64,000 nucleotides of DNA from contig NC_053121.1 in NCBI RefSeq assembly GCF_010015445.1, positions 27,161,934 to 27,225,933 of the forward strand, read 5' to 3'. The stretch comes from Perca fluviatilis. Taxonomy: Eukaryota > Chordata > Actinopteri > Perciformes > Percidae. Positions within the stretch are counted from its first letter, which is position 1; each line of letters begins with the position of its first letter. The notes beneath the pieces were generated by a model that was not told the DNA's origin, ran no database searches, and saw nothing but the letters and a program-made list of their open reading frames with translations. This document shows, one piece after another, positions 52,994 through 64,000 of this stretch. The position numbers and the translations under genes are program-made.

Positions 52994-53110
52994 GTTTCTG
53001 AGTGACGACCTTTGTCCTTTCAACTCTGACACTGACGTTTTATCTCCACACGAGGCAGCAGCGGCCTCTGGTGGCGGACATGTGAACTGCAGGTCTGTTC
53101 CACGGCTCAA
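52980..53110 (-). promoter_or_regulatory. smyd5 promoter and start region
   Basis: The start codon sits in AAACATGGCTGC, a near match to the YY1 site AANATGGCNGC often found at initiator codons of housekeeping genes. A CCACCAGAGGCCGC block (minus strand, about 53061-53077) resembles a CTCF core with one mismatch. The interval is richer in CpG than the flanks, and no TATA box is seen. The transcription start is not determined. Confidence 0.45.
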
Positions 53111-53449
53111 CGTGGAAAGTTCATTGTTTTATTGTATTGTATTTATTGAGTAAAAAAAAAATAAGCATTAGTAAAACTATTTCGTGAGCTGAAAATATAA
53201 CTTTAGAAAATATGCAATAAGATAATGAGTAGCCTATATTAACAAACATTAGCTCCAGAACTGTCAGAAATATATTCAAGATATATAAATATTCACAAAT
53301 GTGACATATTTAGCAAAGAACCATCTAGAAAGGAGTAAATCCCACAATATCACATGCATACATACAACTGTTACTTTTGCCTTCACTGGTCACAACTGAC
53401 AGGTAAAATATACTATAGGGGGGCATGGGTGCAAAATTATTTTTATTAG
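53111..53449. other. Intergenic spacer, nothing recognised
   Basis: AT-rich DNA between the smyd5 start and a repeat block. Confidence 0.4.
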
Positions 53450-53860
53450 GCTATCAATTAATCTGTTGATTATTTTCTTGAAAATAGTTAACATTTTCTG
53501 AAGCCAAAGGGTACATTACCCCAAGGTGAAAAATTACCTTTAAGATTTATCAATTATCAAAATAGTTGCAGATTCATTTTCTAAATGGAGAAGATGGTGC
53601 CGGTGACAGCTGCTGCGTCTCGAGCTCCTCCACGACTTATGTGTTACTTATTTTGTCTTATTCTCTTAATTTTTCTTTTTTTTTTTCTTGCATGATTTTC
53701 TTTTTTATACATATGTAATGAGCATTGTTGGAGGGACCCTGACATCTAAGATTGTCATTGCCAACAACTGCTTCTCTGAATTTCTTTGACAATAAAGAGC
53801 TTAAAACTTGAAACAATCGACTCATTAATTACACGACCAATCATTCCAGCTCTTAAAAAT
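53450..53860. repeat. AATCGATTAATC-type repeat split by a LINE-like insertion
   Basis: The left half (CAATTAATCTGTTGATTATT, AAAATAGTTGCAGATTCATT) and right half (AATCGACTCATTAATTACAC) belong to the repeat seen at 48523-48880. They are separated by the segment 53591-53814. Confidence 0.5.
53591..53814 (+). mobile_element. Minimal LINE-derived insertion
   Basis: It starts AAGATGGTGCCGGTGACAGC, like a non-LTR element 5' end, and ends TTGACAATAAAGAGCTTAAA then ACTTGAAAC, like a LINE 3' terminus. At only about 220 bp, a large internal deletion is implied. No open reading frame remains. Confidence 0.5.
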
Positions 53861-53864
53861 AAGG

Positions 53865-56331
53865 TGCAATACAGTACAGTATTACATAATTAGATTGAAT
53901 ATAAATAAAGGTGATGCAAAAAAACATTTTCTAACATTAAATTTGTGATGAGAAAACTAAATGCCAATGTATTGACAATAAATAAAAACAAATGTAAATG
54001 GTGCAAACAGTAAAACCATGATGATCCTGTTGAAAGCCTCAATGCTATAGCAACACTAAACAGCTGAAGCAAAGCGTAGGTCTGGAAATCAAGTCTTCAC
54101 AAAAGAAAATAAATGGAGAGAGTATTTATTAGATATTATTTTAGATAATATATATAAATGTTTGTTTTACATTGTTTGACTAGCAAACATTTAATAAACT
54201 TGAAGTAGACGTTGTTATACAAAAGATTAAAAATACTAGTTCATACTCAGTATAATATATAGCTCATACTTTTATGGTTTAAATATTGTACAAAAGAAGT
54301 CTAGGAATACAGTGGTGGTTTAAGAAACAATTAGGAGTGGAGTAAAATGTTAAATAAAATAAGTCAGTGTAAAGTGTTTGGCTATTGTAGAAAACAAAAT
54401 GCCCTGGCTTCTGTATGTTGTTTCACATTGGGGTTAAAATTCCCGGCATGTGATAAACAGCGTGTGAAGTACATCTAGAGTACGGTCTCCACATTTTCCC
54501 ATTTACATATACAGTACAGCCACTGACAGTGGCTTCATTTAGTGATTCAGTCCTTTGTCATTCCCTCAGTATACAGAATATATATATCAGCACTGCAGCC
54601 TGGTTAGTGCAGAGTTTCTCTACCTTCACATGATAAATAGACTTGTTCCCGAGAGATTTCTAACACTTTTATTTTGATATCTATTGCAGTGTTTCCCACA
54701 GGTCAAAAATATACTTTGCAAGAAGCTTTCCCTCAAAGCTCCTTCTGTCAACTGTCTCCATCACAATAATAAAGCAGACGAGAGCCTGACTGATAAATCG
54801 GTTGTGCCGATATGTATCAGCCAATATTAGCTTATTGCAGATAAATCAGGATCAGCATATTTTGACGACCTTCAAGTAACAAGTAATGGCAGTTCAGAAA
54901 GTAAACATAATTTACAAATATGAACATCTTCTCATTTCTCTATTTCGTGACTCCTAGTCTCCTCCGTCTTTGGGCCTGTGAATCACAAATTGATCTCAGC
55001 GCACCATCTTAATGGATGCCTCAATTCCTAAAATGCATCTTGAGGAGCGAGGAGAGAGGAGGCTTGCCAGACAAGCTTGAGCGAGGATGCACGAGTATAT
55101 CCTTTGTGGAAGTATTTTCGACACCCGTGACGCATAAAAGAGGCATGACACAGCTGGGGTATACAAACCATGGCAGCTGTGCCACACGTCACATTTAAGT
55201 GACGTTGCTTTAAAATGACGGCTCTGAAGCACGGACGTCTCATTTTGTTAAATGCCTGTGGCCTCGACTCTTCTGCTTCCTCTACTCACATCTCAGGTGG
55301 GAGAGACCAAGACGTAAGGAGAGGAGCCGAGGAAAGGAATTGAGGATGTCCAAACGTAAAAGAGGGGATGGTCCCCATTACGTTTACTCTCTAGTTTGTC
55401 CAACAGAGGGCACTGATGAGTTTTTCTTTTTGTTTAACTGTAAAATGGCTCAGTACATACCCCCAGTCAAAATTCTTTATTACAGTTTATGTAAGGAAAT
55501 TAATGTTGGCTTGTATATCGTTATCTGTTATCAGCCTCAGAATTTCAGTATTGGTCATGAATCAAACTCAGAAAGGGCTGCAGAATTGTAGATTTTGGAC
55601 AATGGTTCTAATCTTGTGGTCGCAAGATTTATCTGTAGGATAATTAACATGATTAACATTTCAGCTACACAAAATGATGTTCTTAGCCACCCTCACTTCC
55701 TCTCACCACCCTGATTTTGTTATCTAGCTGCCATTTTACTGTGTTGGTTCACTGTCACAGCTCTCATCAGCGAGGCCAAACAGGCAGCAAAAAAAGCTAT
55801 TTCAAAAAACACTGCACTAACCTGATCACATACACAGTTAGACTACTTGCTGAACCCAGTGGAGCATTTAGCAGCAAGAGAGCCAGAACAAATCAGTTAT
55901 TGCAGGTTTAAACTGCATTTGTCATTGGGTGAAAAAGCAGCCAAACCTTGAGTGGGAAGCAAAGTACTGTATAGCGTGTGGGAAACACTGTTTTGTATAT
56001 ATTAAAATAATTCCATTAATGCTAAAAAAAAACAACTGATTTCACAGTAAATACTGTATATCGTAATATCTATATACAGAGCTTCTTCTTTGCTCTTGAA
56101 GACAGTGAGGACAGAAAAAATCTGTCCTATTTTCAAACCTTGATTGCTGGATCTTGAGATCCGTAAACAAAAAAAAACCCTGTGTTAGTAGAAGAAGGTC
56201 TACAGGCTCTGCTGTGATACTGCGGCAGAAAGACCCCCACTGTAGGTTATCCCTGACAGCTATTCACAATGGAGCCTCATTTCCATCCTCGCTCCCGTCC
56301 TCTGCTCTCCTCTTTCACACCACGCCATCCA
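53865..56331. other. Intergenic DNA and probable sfxn5 3' UTR
   Basis: No other gene seen. A minus-strand AATAAA at about 55481-55476 is one candidate end for the sfxn5 transcript; others lie further on. The block 55720-55900 is a diverged copy of the repeat at 28490-28745, and 54785-54850 resembles a hAT fragment. Confidence 0.4.
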
Positions 56332-57917
56332 TCACAAACCCTTGTTGTAGGTCACCACCTTGCAATCTGTTGCCATGGCGATCTCCGGCTCTAGGCAAGA
56401 CACCTCAATCTGCAAAAAAAAAAAGAGAAAAGAAAAAGATTAAAGGTAAAATTTCAGTTCTATATCTCTCGGTCGATAAGCTTTTGAAATCAGTTTGACT
56501 TTTAATTAGACATGGGAAGAGACATCTGGAATATGAGGCAAATACAAGCTTGAGCATGTCAAGTGGTGTATGTGTAATTTGAATTTCTTCCCATCTGCTC
56601 TCTCTCTCTGTGAGACATCTGGCCTTGAATTAGCAGTATAAGCAGTAGAGCCGACACTGTACTGTACCTGAGACATCTGGGGGAACAGGCTGATGGCCAC
56701 AGGCAGGGAGAGGCCGAAGGTAACGAGGCACACCAGGCTGTGGATGGGCAGCAACAATCTGCGGTTGCTCTGCAGAAATCGCAGCCTACACAAGTCAAGA
56801 TAGTGATAAAAGGAAACGTGAGCCTGCTGTGTGGATCGATTTCAGATGACTACTGCAAAGCCAGGAGTTATTTTTGGATCTGGAGAAAAGACATGGTGCA
56901 GATTTGGGGGAGCTATTTTCCACAATTAGTGGGTGTGAGATGAATCTGTCTCTGTGAAGGTTCTCGTTCTGGGTTTAATGAGTCAGACTGCACATATCCT
57001 CTTTTATTTAACTTTGTAACAGAAAGTCTATTTTTGTGTGTTTGAAAACACATTAGGCTATATTATTTCATTTTATTCATTTTCTCTGGCTGTGACCTAC
57101 TATCGGATAAATATATGGGCAGCACTTTGGGGCATAACATATGTCAGCTCTGGCAGACAGAGAAACATTCAGAGTAATAATAGAGCAGAATCAAACAGAC
57201 AATACTGTCCTCTAAAGACAACAAAGAGCAATAACAAAAGAAAGGATTTTGGGAAAAGGGGTTTTGATGCAGCTAAACCGTAACACAACATTACAATTTA
57301 TGAAGTATAAATTGTAATGTTGTCAATTTAAGGCCTTTTTAGAAAGATTATTTTACACTCTGTCTTAACAAAAACCCTTCGAACCTTTATTATGTTAGTG
57401 GGACTGAGATACTCTGGGCTAAGCTGGGCTAGTCATCTTTTAGCAGCAGCTGCTGTTACTTTTTGTCATGGTTGGATTTAGCTACTGCCTCATTTAACCT
57501 AAGAAAACTGAATTACTAGGAAAAGAGGAGGTACATTTAGTTTCAGCTAAGGCTAGCTGCTCTGTAGCTAAGTCACCAGTTAGCTTTAATTTAAGGCGGT
57601 GGTTTTTAGGTATAATAATATTTCATACTGTAAAACAAATGTCAGATTCTGGTCTGAACTACTATGTTCTGTGTTTTACCTAAAGAATTAAGTTAAGAAC
57701 GATTCCATTCATCATTCTGACTAAACTTTCTGACTTATCTTGAATTAATGCAGCATAACAAGTAGCTATTTTTTCTAAATAACCCTGAATATTAAAAGTA
57801 AATTAGAATTGTTTTAGGCACATTTTTCAAGTATGTTTTAAGCAAAAATGGAAAATTCCAGCTTTTCATATGTGAATATTTCTAGTTTTCTAGAATTTTT
57901 CTAGTTTGTGTATGATA

Positions 57918-57950
<33 letters not shown>

Positions 57951-60900
57951 CTTTATGATAGTAGGCTGTACTGTTGTGGGAAAATAATTTGTGTATTAAT
58001 AATATTAATAATGAAAGCTATAGTTATTTCTTTTTTAAAAGAGAGAAAAAATCCTACAATATATGTCTCTACAAACCTCTCTAGGTAGGACATGATGATG
58101 GGGGGCAGGACAAAGATCGGCATCGGGAGGACCACACGTGTGAAGGCGGTCTCCATGATCGCCTGGGGAAAAGACGAGAACATTGTGCACACGCTTCATT
58201 TCAAATACTGCAATGAGATGGATTTAATTTTCCCTTTCATGAGATCAGATGTGTGCTGAGTGACAGGAGCAGAGCAGAAAATGATGCATTTTCCCATTAT
58301 CAGCTGCCATCACATTTGCAATAAATTTAGAAAAAAAATAGCAAGTGTATAAACATATTCAGTGCAGTCGAGTAACAAGTATGCTGAGTGTGCAAATAAA
58401 AAACACTCACATGTCTTGCAGCAATTTTGGAGGATCCCACCACATTCTCGTTGCTGTCCAGCACATCAATCCCCTCAGACAGCTCATTGTGTCTCATCAG
58501 GCCCACGTTACAGATGTTTGCACAAGCTGAGGACGGGGAGAGAAAAGCAGCTTTTATATTTTAATACATTTCCACAAGAACCTATGCTGAAGTCAAGAAA
58601 TGCAGTCACGGATCAAAAGAAGAAATTCCTTTAACAATTCCCTAATATAAAGAAATATCCTACAAACACTTTAAAAACTTAAATCAAAGTAATATTCTCA
58701 TACATAAATTACATTACTCCCTCTGAAATTTGAGATATATGTACATTATTGTCTCATTTGTAACATATAAGAAAAACAAAGTGTAAAATCAGTAAGATGT
58801 TGTGACTCCAACCACCAGAGGGCCACATAACATACATACATACCCCAATCATAACCAGTACAGTGGGTCCTTTGAAAACCTACCTACAGCTGGGAAGGGG
58901 ACGAGTCTCTGTATTATCATTCTGGTGGCAGGACTCAGCTTGTTAGCCTTCTGAATCAACACATTCAGTCCCACCTAGTAAATACAAAATGTATGTATAC
59001 CACGCTTTAAATACTGCTTATACATTTAACTGTACTTTGTTTGCAGCATAGTATTTTTATATGGCCTGGGAAAACCCTGACGAACTTCCGTCAAATTTGA
59101 GATTTGCTCTGCAGGTCAGTCTGGCCAAGAGCCCATTCAAGCCCATTTCCAATTTTTCCAAATCGAGGCACTATTCACAACACGATGACAATAGCGCAGC
59201 GACGGCAAGCAGCTTTTTGTTTAAATTCAACATGATGGCCAGCAAAGCGCATGTGTCGCTGCTACGTCACCCGGTTCGTTGGTCTGATTGGTTGAAGGAC
59301 TATCCAATTGCGCGCAGAGGCATTTGAGCGGCGTCCGTTGGTGACGCCCCTTTGGAAATGGGCTGTGAATGAACCTTCCCCAGACCCACTTTCAGTTACA
59401 ACTGAGAAGGGTCTGGTGTCAACCAGGCTAATTTTTATACCTAGTAGCGCTAGGATTCTTACTTTAGTGTAGCTAAAACACTGGCATACTAGAACTATAC
59501 TGCTAAGACTATTCCAAAATCTTAGCTCCAGCTCTGCTAATAATACTGTATATAAAATATAGCCACAAACAAAAGTTTTTTTCAACCTGGACCTATTTTC
59601 CTATGTTTTTGTGTCTAAGTGACTGATGGGAACAACAATCTTTGAAATTGCTCCAGTATTAAGCAAGACCGCTGCAGTTGGCAGCAGTGAGACAAGCTAC
59701 AATCATACTAGAAAATTAATAGGGCAATTGTCCAGCTTGTATTTACCTTCACAAAAGTGCTTGTTTTGCCACTGACAGGCTCAGATTAATATTCTAAGTG
59801 TCTGACAACATTATGGAAAGGATTTCTAAGGAGGTCGACCTTTCTGTTAAAGAGAAAGATCCTTTTTTTAAACATCCGCGAAATTGCGTTCGCTAAACCC
59901 ACCAGACATGTAAATGAACAGTAATTTTAGCATCATAAAATACACTTCATTCAAAGTCGACAGAAACAAAATAAAAATTTGAGAAGCCGTTTTGGGTCAT
60001 CTTTCCACTTTTCCAACCATCACAACTCTGGTTTTGGTTGAAATAAACATTTACATTTACATGTCAATATACGTTGGCTCTATACACGCTAAAAGTATTG
60101 CTTTTTTAAATGGAGTCTGGTGGGTTTAGTGCTAGCGACTTCAGAACTGTTTCTGGTTAAACATTAAGGTCTCAAAGAGATTTTAAAGGTCTATCTCTGA
60201 AGGCACCCTTTCCATAATGTTGTCAGACACTTAGAATATTAATCTGAGCCTGTCAGTGGCAAAACAAGCACTTTTGTGAAGGTAAATTTTAGGGGTGCAC
60301 CGATACGATATTAGGATCGGATATCGGCCCCGATATTGCAAAAATAGCTGGATCAGTGGATCGGAAAAATTAACAGATCCACGGGCCAATCCAGTTTTTT
60401 TTTTTTCACACTCCGCCGCAGCACCGGGGCCCCTGTTAACTGCGTACCCTTCTCACTCATGGTAGTAACTTTATAACACAACAATTAATAACCCACAACT
60501 AACTATTGTTGAAGTTAAAAAGTTTAAACACAATGTACTTGCTAGATCTAATCAAATAACTACACTAATTAGCATTGGTCTGGCTCACCCAAAAGCTAGC
60601 TTCTAAAGAATTAATTAGGTCATGGCTGTTATTTAGCATACTGTAGGAGACTCATTGTCCCCACAGGAAAGGTAACTGCTAGACGTGATTAGAACAAAGG
60701 AAATGCAAACTCTGTAAACTTGAATACAATCAACACTTCCATGATAATCAACCTTAGTCTGTGACCTGGAATAAACCTAAATTCAGGTGTGTCCTTATCC
60801 TGAGGGACAGGATAAATGGGGGCTCCTGAGACGATCTCAGGACTGTTCTTCTGTGACTCCACAAGAGAAGCATGAGAGCAGTCCGCTGTCAGCTGCAGTG

Positions 60901-63738
60901 TAACATCTGTGTCTTGACTGTCGTTTTCATGTTGTTTTTATTAAACCATCTTGCTTAATCTTTCAAATCCGAACCTAGCCTCTCCTTCGTCCTCAGAAAT
61001 CTTAGAACACGTCATTTAGCAAATATATCTAACACTATCTTAAAAGGATAACACACCAAAGCATATAACAATTTGAGACTTAAACAGTTTCTAACACTAA
61101 TAATTTTACATTTACAAATGTAGCTACACCGCCGAATGGCATGCTGGGTAACATTACATCTGCTAGCCTAGCTAGCCAGGTAGCAGAACAGTCTGTTAAG
61201 CTGGGAGAGGCTACGGTCGGTACTGCACAAGAACCTAGAAGAAAGTTAGCTAGAGGATGAAGAAAGACCGGAGATACACCAGAACAACATGTGCTCAAGA
61301 GGAGCCGTCTGTTGTTCCCAAGTTTTTTCTTTCTAACAAATCGGACATAATTTAGCCACGGTTGTTGCCCGTCGCTCTAACGTTACTCGGCCGTGCTAAC
61401 GTTACTACGCTAACGTTAAAGACCTGTCACTTCAAGCATGCAGCGGAGCAACGTTATGAATGCAATCCACCTCCGGTCCCGCTACAGACCGTTGAGAAAG
61501 ACTGGTTCGGAGCAATAATTAAAACTCTGGATTTAAGATGTCTTGCCTCGCTGAAATACGTCCGCCAACCTGCTAACGTTATTCAAACAGCGAAGGAGGC
61601 TGACAGCGGAGCTACGTTCAGTCCCCCACAACCTAACTTACCTGTGGCCAAGGTAGTGGTTATACAGTACTAGCTTACAACTATTTAGTTTTGAAAGGGA
61701 AACGGTGTTAAAGTTGTTTGTATGTGTAGGCTATTCATTCGATTTGAGTTTATTTTACTACTTTGCAGTTTGCACAATACAAATAGTTTAGCTTCTGTAA
61801 CTGTGGAGCCAAGCAAACCCTTAATCAAAGCTTTTAGTAAACATGATGACATTAACATGTTTTTGTGATATTCTATGTACTCCTGACAGTAGAATAAGCC
61901 ATTATAAACCTATATAAAGGTGGCCCATTATTGATGGCCCATTATTATGTATTTAAATTTATTTTAAGAAGTTTGATTACATTATATTTTCGATTTGAAT
62001 GCACAATTGTTTTTTAAATAACAAATAAATAAGAATTCAATACATTACATCTATGTTATTTTGTCTTAGTTAGGAAAGTAATGTTTAGTTAGGAAGGTCT
62101 GGTGCCTTTAGTCTCTTCCACATGGTGGAAGGAAGGTATGATGTGGAAGGTATACAGTTTATTATTAATTCATTAACGGTATCGGATCGGTATCGGGTAT
62201 CGACAGATACACAAAGCCCTGGCATCGGTATCGGTATCGGGACTGAAAAAGTCGGATCGGTGCACCCCTAGTAAATTTATACAAGCTGGACAATTGCCTT
62301 ATTAACTGCAGCGATCTTTCTTAAACCTGGACCAAAGATTAACATAGGAAAATAGGGTCCAGGTTGAAAAAAACAGTAGTTACCCATTTAATTACAGTTA
62401 ATGTACAGCTCACATGGGCAGGTAAAATTCACATAAAAACAACATTTTTTAAATCAAATTTCAGTATCCTGAAAGATGTTGAAGTCATTGAACAAGAAAC
62501 CGACTCACTGCGATAGAAACGGCACTGGTCACAGCTCCTACATAGCCTTGAAGAAACTTGGATGTTGGTGTAGGCTGAGGAGGGAGAAAAGAAATATTAT
62601 GACAGCTGTATACATGGTTTATTGTCTATAGCAATAAACAACAAAACAGTATGCATGATGTTTTATTATGGGGATAAAACAACAAAAATCTAAATGTAAA
62701 GCAGCCAAAGTTAATAAATACTGTGATTTTTGAGTTGTTTTGGGGAGATTAAAGATCTGAATATCTAGTTCCCACCTTTGTGGCGTTGCGGTTGGCATAG
62801 TTCACACAGGCATTGTGACTCTGGTTCAGCCACTGTAGGAAAGAGGGAAGGAAATAAGGGATGAATAAAGGTCAGTAATAAGGAGTATGGAGGGAAGGAA
62901 TGAGGGAAAGAAGAAAAGGGAATGGAGAGGTCGAGGCAGAAAAAAGAAAAGTATGAGAAAAAGAGTAAGGAAAAACAAAGGAAAGGAAAAGAGGAACATA
63001 GGATAGAGGCATATAGATATTTGCAGGCTTACATCTTGCTGTGTAAAGCGACAGCACACAGGAAGAAGCAAACAAAGCAGCAGCACTTTATTTTACGATG
63101 TCCTTATTCCGGTGTACAAAGCATTGCATGGACACAATAAAAGTGCGCTCACCAGATGTTTAAAATGTACAAAAATGCAATGGTTTTACAATATGTTGGT
63201 TTTTTACAGTACCTGCCATATAATGGTAGACACCACAGTCTGATTTGGGAGAAGAAGGCCAATGACCTAGATGAGACCAGGGAATAAGAGCTTATTTTCG
63301 GGGCAAAATAAGTCCAAAGTCTCATTTCATCTATCCCCAAACACGACCATGTAAATGGACATCTGCACAGCCGTGATTTAAAATGTATGATTTTCATATG
63401 GGACTTACAATCGGCGTTCCAAATGGGACATAACCTGCACAGTGAAGAAATGATTTTCAGTGTAAAAAAATAAAATAAAAAAAACGAAGACAAAATGGAA
63501 GTAACTTCGACAACTTTAGCAAAGATCTTCATCTGAGGTCGTACCTGACATTCGAAATGGCATGAAGATCTTCTCTCCTGTGTCAGGATGAATGATGGCC
63601 TGCGTGCAGAAAGCATGACATCATCCTCATGCTGCAAGGAGCCCAGAGGCTTGAATGTATGGAGGTGCAGTTAACCTGAGCTGACTTACAAGTGACTGAT
63701 GAATCGCTTACCTGCTTGATCTTCTGGGCTTCCCACAG
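56332..63738 (-). CDS. sfxn5: Sideroflexin-5, mitochondrial carrier, 3' eleven exons (partial)
   Basis: Coding exons seen, 5' to 3': 63738-63712, 63599-63545, 63434-63409, 63266-63213, 62832-62776, 62574-62509, 58974-58884, 58526-58411, 58162-58077, 56785-56668, 56409-56332. They give 257 codons plus stop. Human SFXN5 has 340 residues, so about 83 N-terminal residues are coded beyond the right edge. The family motif [17 protein letters not shown] lies across the second and third exons seen. It is followed by [27 protein letters not shown], the hydrophobic SFXN core, and the C-terminal [12 protein letters not shown]...SLFPQMSQ with final VVTYNKGL, against VVYNKGL in human. Sideroflexins are multi-pass inner mitochondrial membrane proteins. 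SFXN1 and relatives carry serine, and SFXN5 has been linked to citrate transport. All junctions keep frame and have GT-AG ends. The 3.5-kb intron at 58975-62508 is filled with nested transposons. Confidence 0.96.
57285..57323. repeat. Perfect 17-bp hairpin
   Basis: ACAACATTACAATTTAT and its exact reverse complement are separated by five bases, in the last large intron of sfxn5. It is probably a relic of a small transposon or a simple palindrome. Confidence 0.8.
57923..57951. repeat. (TA)n microsatellite
   Basis: About 14 TA units inside an sfxn5 intron, seen directly. Confidence 0.9.
58812..58823 (+). promoter_or_regulatory. CTCF-like core motif in sfxn5 intron
   Basis: CCACCAGAGGGC matches the CTCF consensus core exactly. 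Occupancy cannot be judged from sequence; a single core motif is weak evidence. Confidence 0.35.
59061..59430. mobile_element. hAT-like MITE (370 bp) in sfxn5 intron
   Basis: ATTTTTAT flanks both sides (59053-59060 and 59431-59438). The right end is the reverse complement of TAGCCTGGTTGACACCAGAC; the left ATGGCCTGGGAAAACCCTGA is its diverged partner. The 88-codon plus frame inside is not a known protein. Confidence 0.75.
60290..62270. mobile_element. hAT-like element (1981 bp) nested in fold-back arm
   Basis: Termini TAGGGGTGCACCGAT and its reverse complement at the right, with GGTATCGG-rich subterminal sequence. GTAAATTT occurs at 60282-60289 and 62271-62278, a perfect 8-bp duplication in the hAT manner. 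The 103-codon plus frame at 61362-61673 and the 72-codon minus frame at 61080-61298 show no hAT transposase motif I recognise. It is therefore called non-autonomous. Confidence 0.85.
60639..61013. mobile_element. Possible further insertion inside the hAT-like element
   Basis: ATTTAGCA lies on both sides (60631-60638 and 61014-61021) of a 375-bp segment that includes a TTTTATTAAACC stretch resembling a polyadenylation region. There are no inverted ends. A solo LTR or another element is possible, but an 8-bp match could also arise by chance. Confidence 0.3.
62835..63003. repeat. Purine-rich (GGAA)n-like tract
   Basis: A long run of nearly pure G/A on the plus strand, irregular GGAAAGAAGAAAAGG, in the sfxn5 intron just upstream of the exon at 62776-62832. 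On the transcribed strand it is a long polypyrimidine run that ends at that exon's acceptor. Confidence 0.75.
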
Positions 63739-63970
63739 CTGCACAGGTAAGCAGCAGAGCAGAGAAAGAGAAGAGCTATAAGTAATCATTAGGTTTGTAT
63801 TTTTCTTTTTTTTTTACATTTGGTTGGGAGACGTTCATTAACTTTTTGGTTTTAAATATTGTTTTGCTCTAGCCACGACTTTTAGCCAACTGTGTACTAT
63901 GTTTCCTGTCTTTATGGCCTTCACGAACATGTTATGTTTAAATTCAACATATTGGATCACATCAACGCTG

Positions 63971-64000
63971 ATCAATCAATCAATCAAACTTTATTTATAG
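63971..64000 (+). repeat. Start of a dispersed repeat cut by the window edge
   Basis: (ATCA)n followed by AACTTTATTTATAG is the typical start of a common teleost interspersed repeat. It continues beyond the window. Confidence 0.45.

Larger units (their letters stand above)
59575..62378. mobile_element. Fold-back element with long arms, interrupted
   Basis: The left arm (59575 to about 59822, starting TTTTTTCAACCTGGACC) is matched in reverse complement by 60204-60281 plus 62279-62378. The right arm is split by a hAT-like insertion of 2 kb. Between the arms lies about 380 bp of unique sequence. A lone arm of the same family is at 6876-6960. Confidence 0.8.

Noticed and set aside
61362..61673. 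103-codon frame inside the 2-kb hAT-like element as a transposase
   Set aside because: No BED finger, catalytic block or hAT dimerisation motif was recognised; far too short for a transposase.
63149..63637. 162-codon minus-strand frame, one of the longest in the window
   Set aside because: It runs across three sfxn5 exons and their introns in a different frame from the sideroflexin protein, so it is a shadow.

Overview
This window is vertebrate nuclear DNA, almost certainly from a teleost fish and probably a spiny-rayed (percomorph) one. The genes have many small exons with GT-AG introns. Long CA/TG microsatellites occur, along with a tRNA-derived SINE and families of short terminal-inverted-repeat (TIR) transposons of the kind that fill percomorph introns. 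The two identified proteins align with vertebrate orthologues. There is no bacterial or viral gene content.

Two genes can be read with confidence, both on the minus strand. smyd5 (44812-52993) is complete: 13 coding exons, 417 codons plus stop. sfxn5 (56332 to beyond 63738) lies about 3.3 kb upstream of smyd5. Its last 11 coding exons (257 codons plus stop) are present, and roughly the first 80 residues lie beyond the right edge. I spliced both genes by hand; every junction keeps frame.

The left 44 kb holds no recognisable complete gene. The one coding candidate there is a short first exon on the minus strand (16208-16250). It encodes a signal-peptide-like start and is cut by a consensus phase-1 splice donor; the rest of that gene would lie in or beyond the left part of the window.

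The remainder is non-coding and rich in transposon remnants. Several have boundaries fixed by matched target-site duplications (TSDs): 2539-2959, 4938-5560, 8635-9090, 18949-19212, 38641-39247, 39430-40114, 59061-59430 and 60290-62270. Some are nested. A hAT-like element of about 2 kb sits in one arm of a fold-back element inside an sfxn5 intron. Two copies of a roughly 630-bp family (called family A here) are interrupted by other elements. One short element (8635-9090) carries a degraded piece of a RecQ-type helicase, which is the most unusual coding remnant seen.

I found no convincing new multi-gene system. The most useful leads are the RecQ-bearing element, the orphan signal-peptide exon, the GC-AG intron of smyd5, a GC-rich inverted repeat at 40604-40842 and a 125-base pure A tract.
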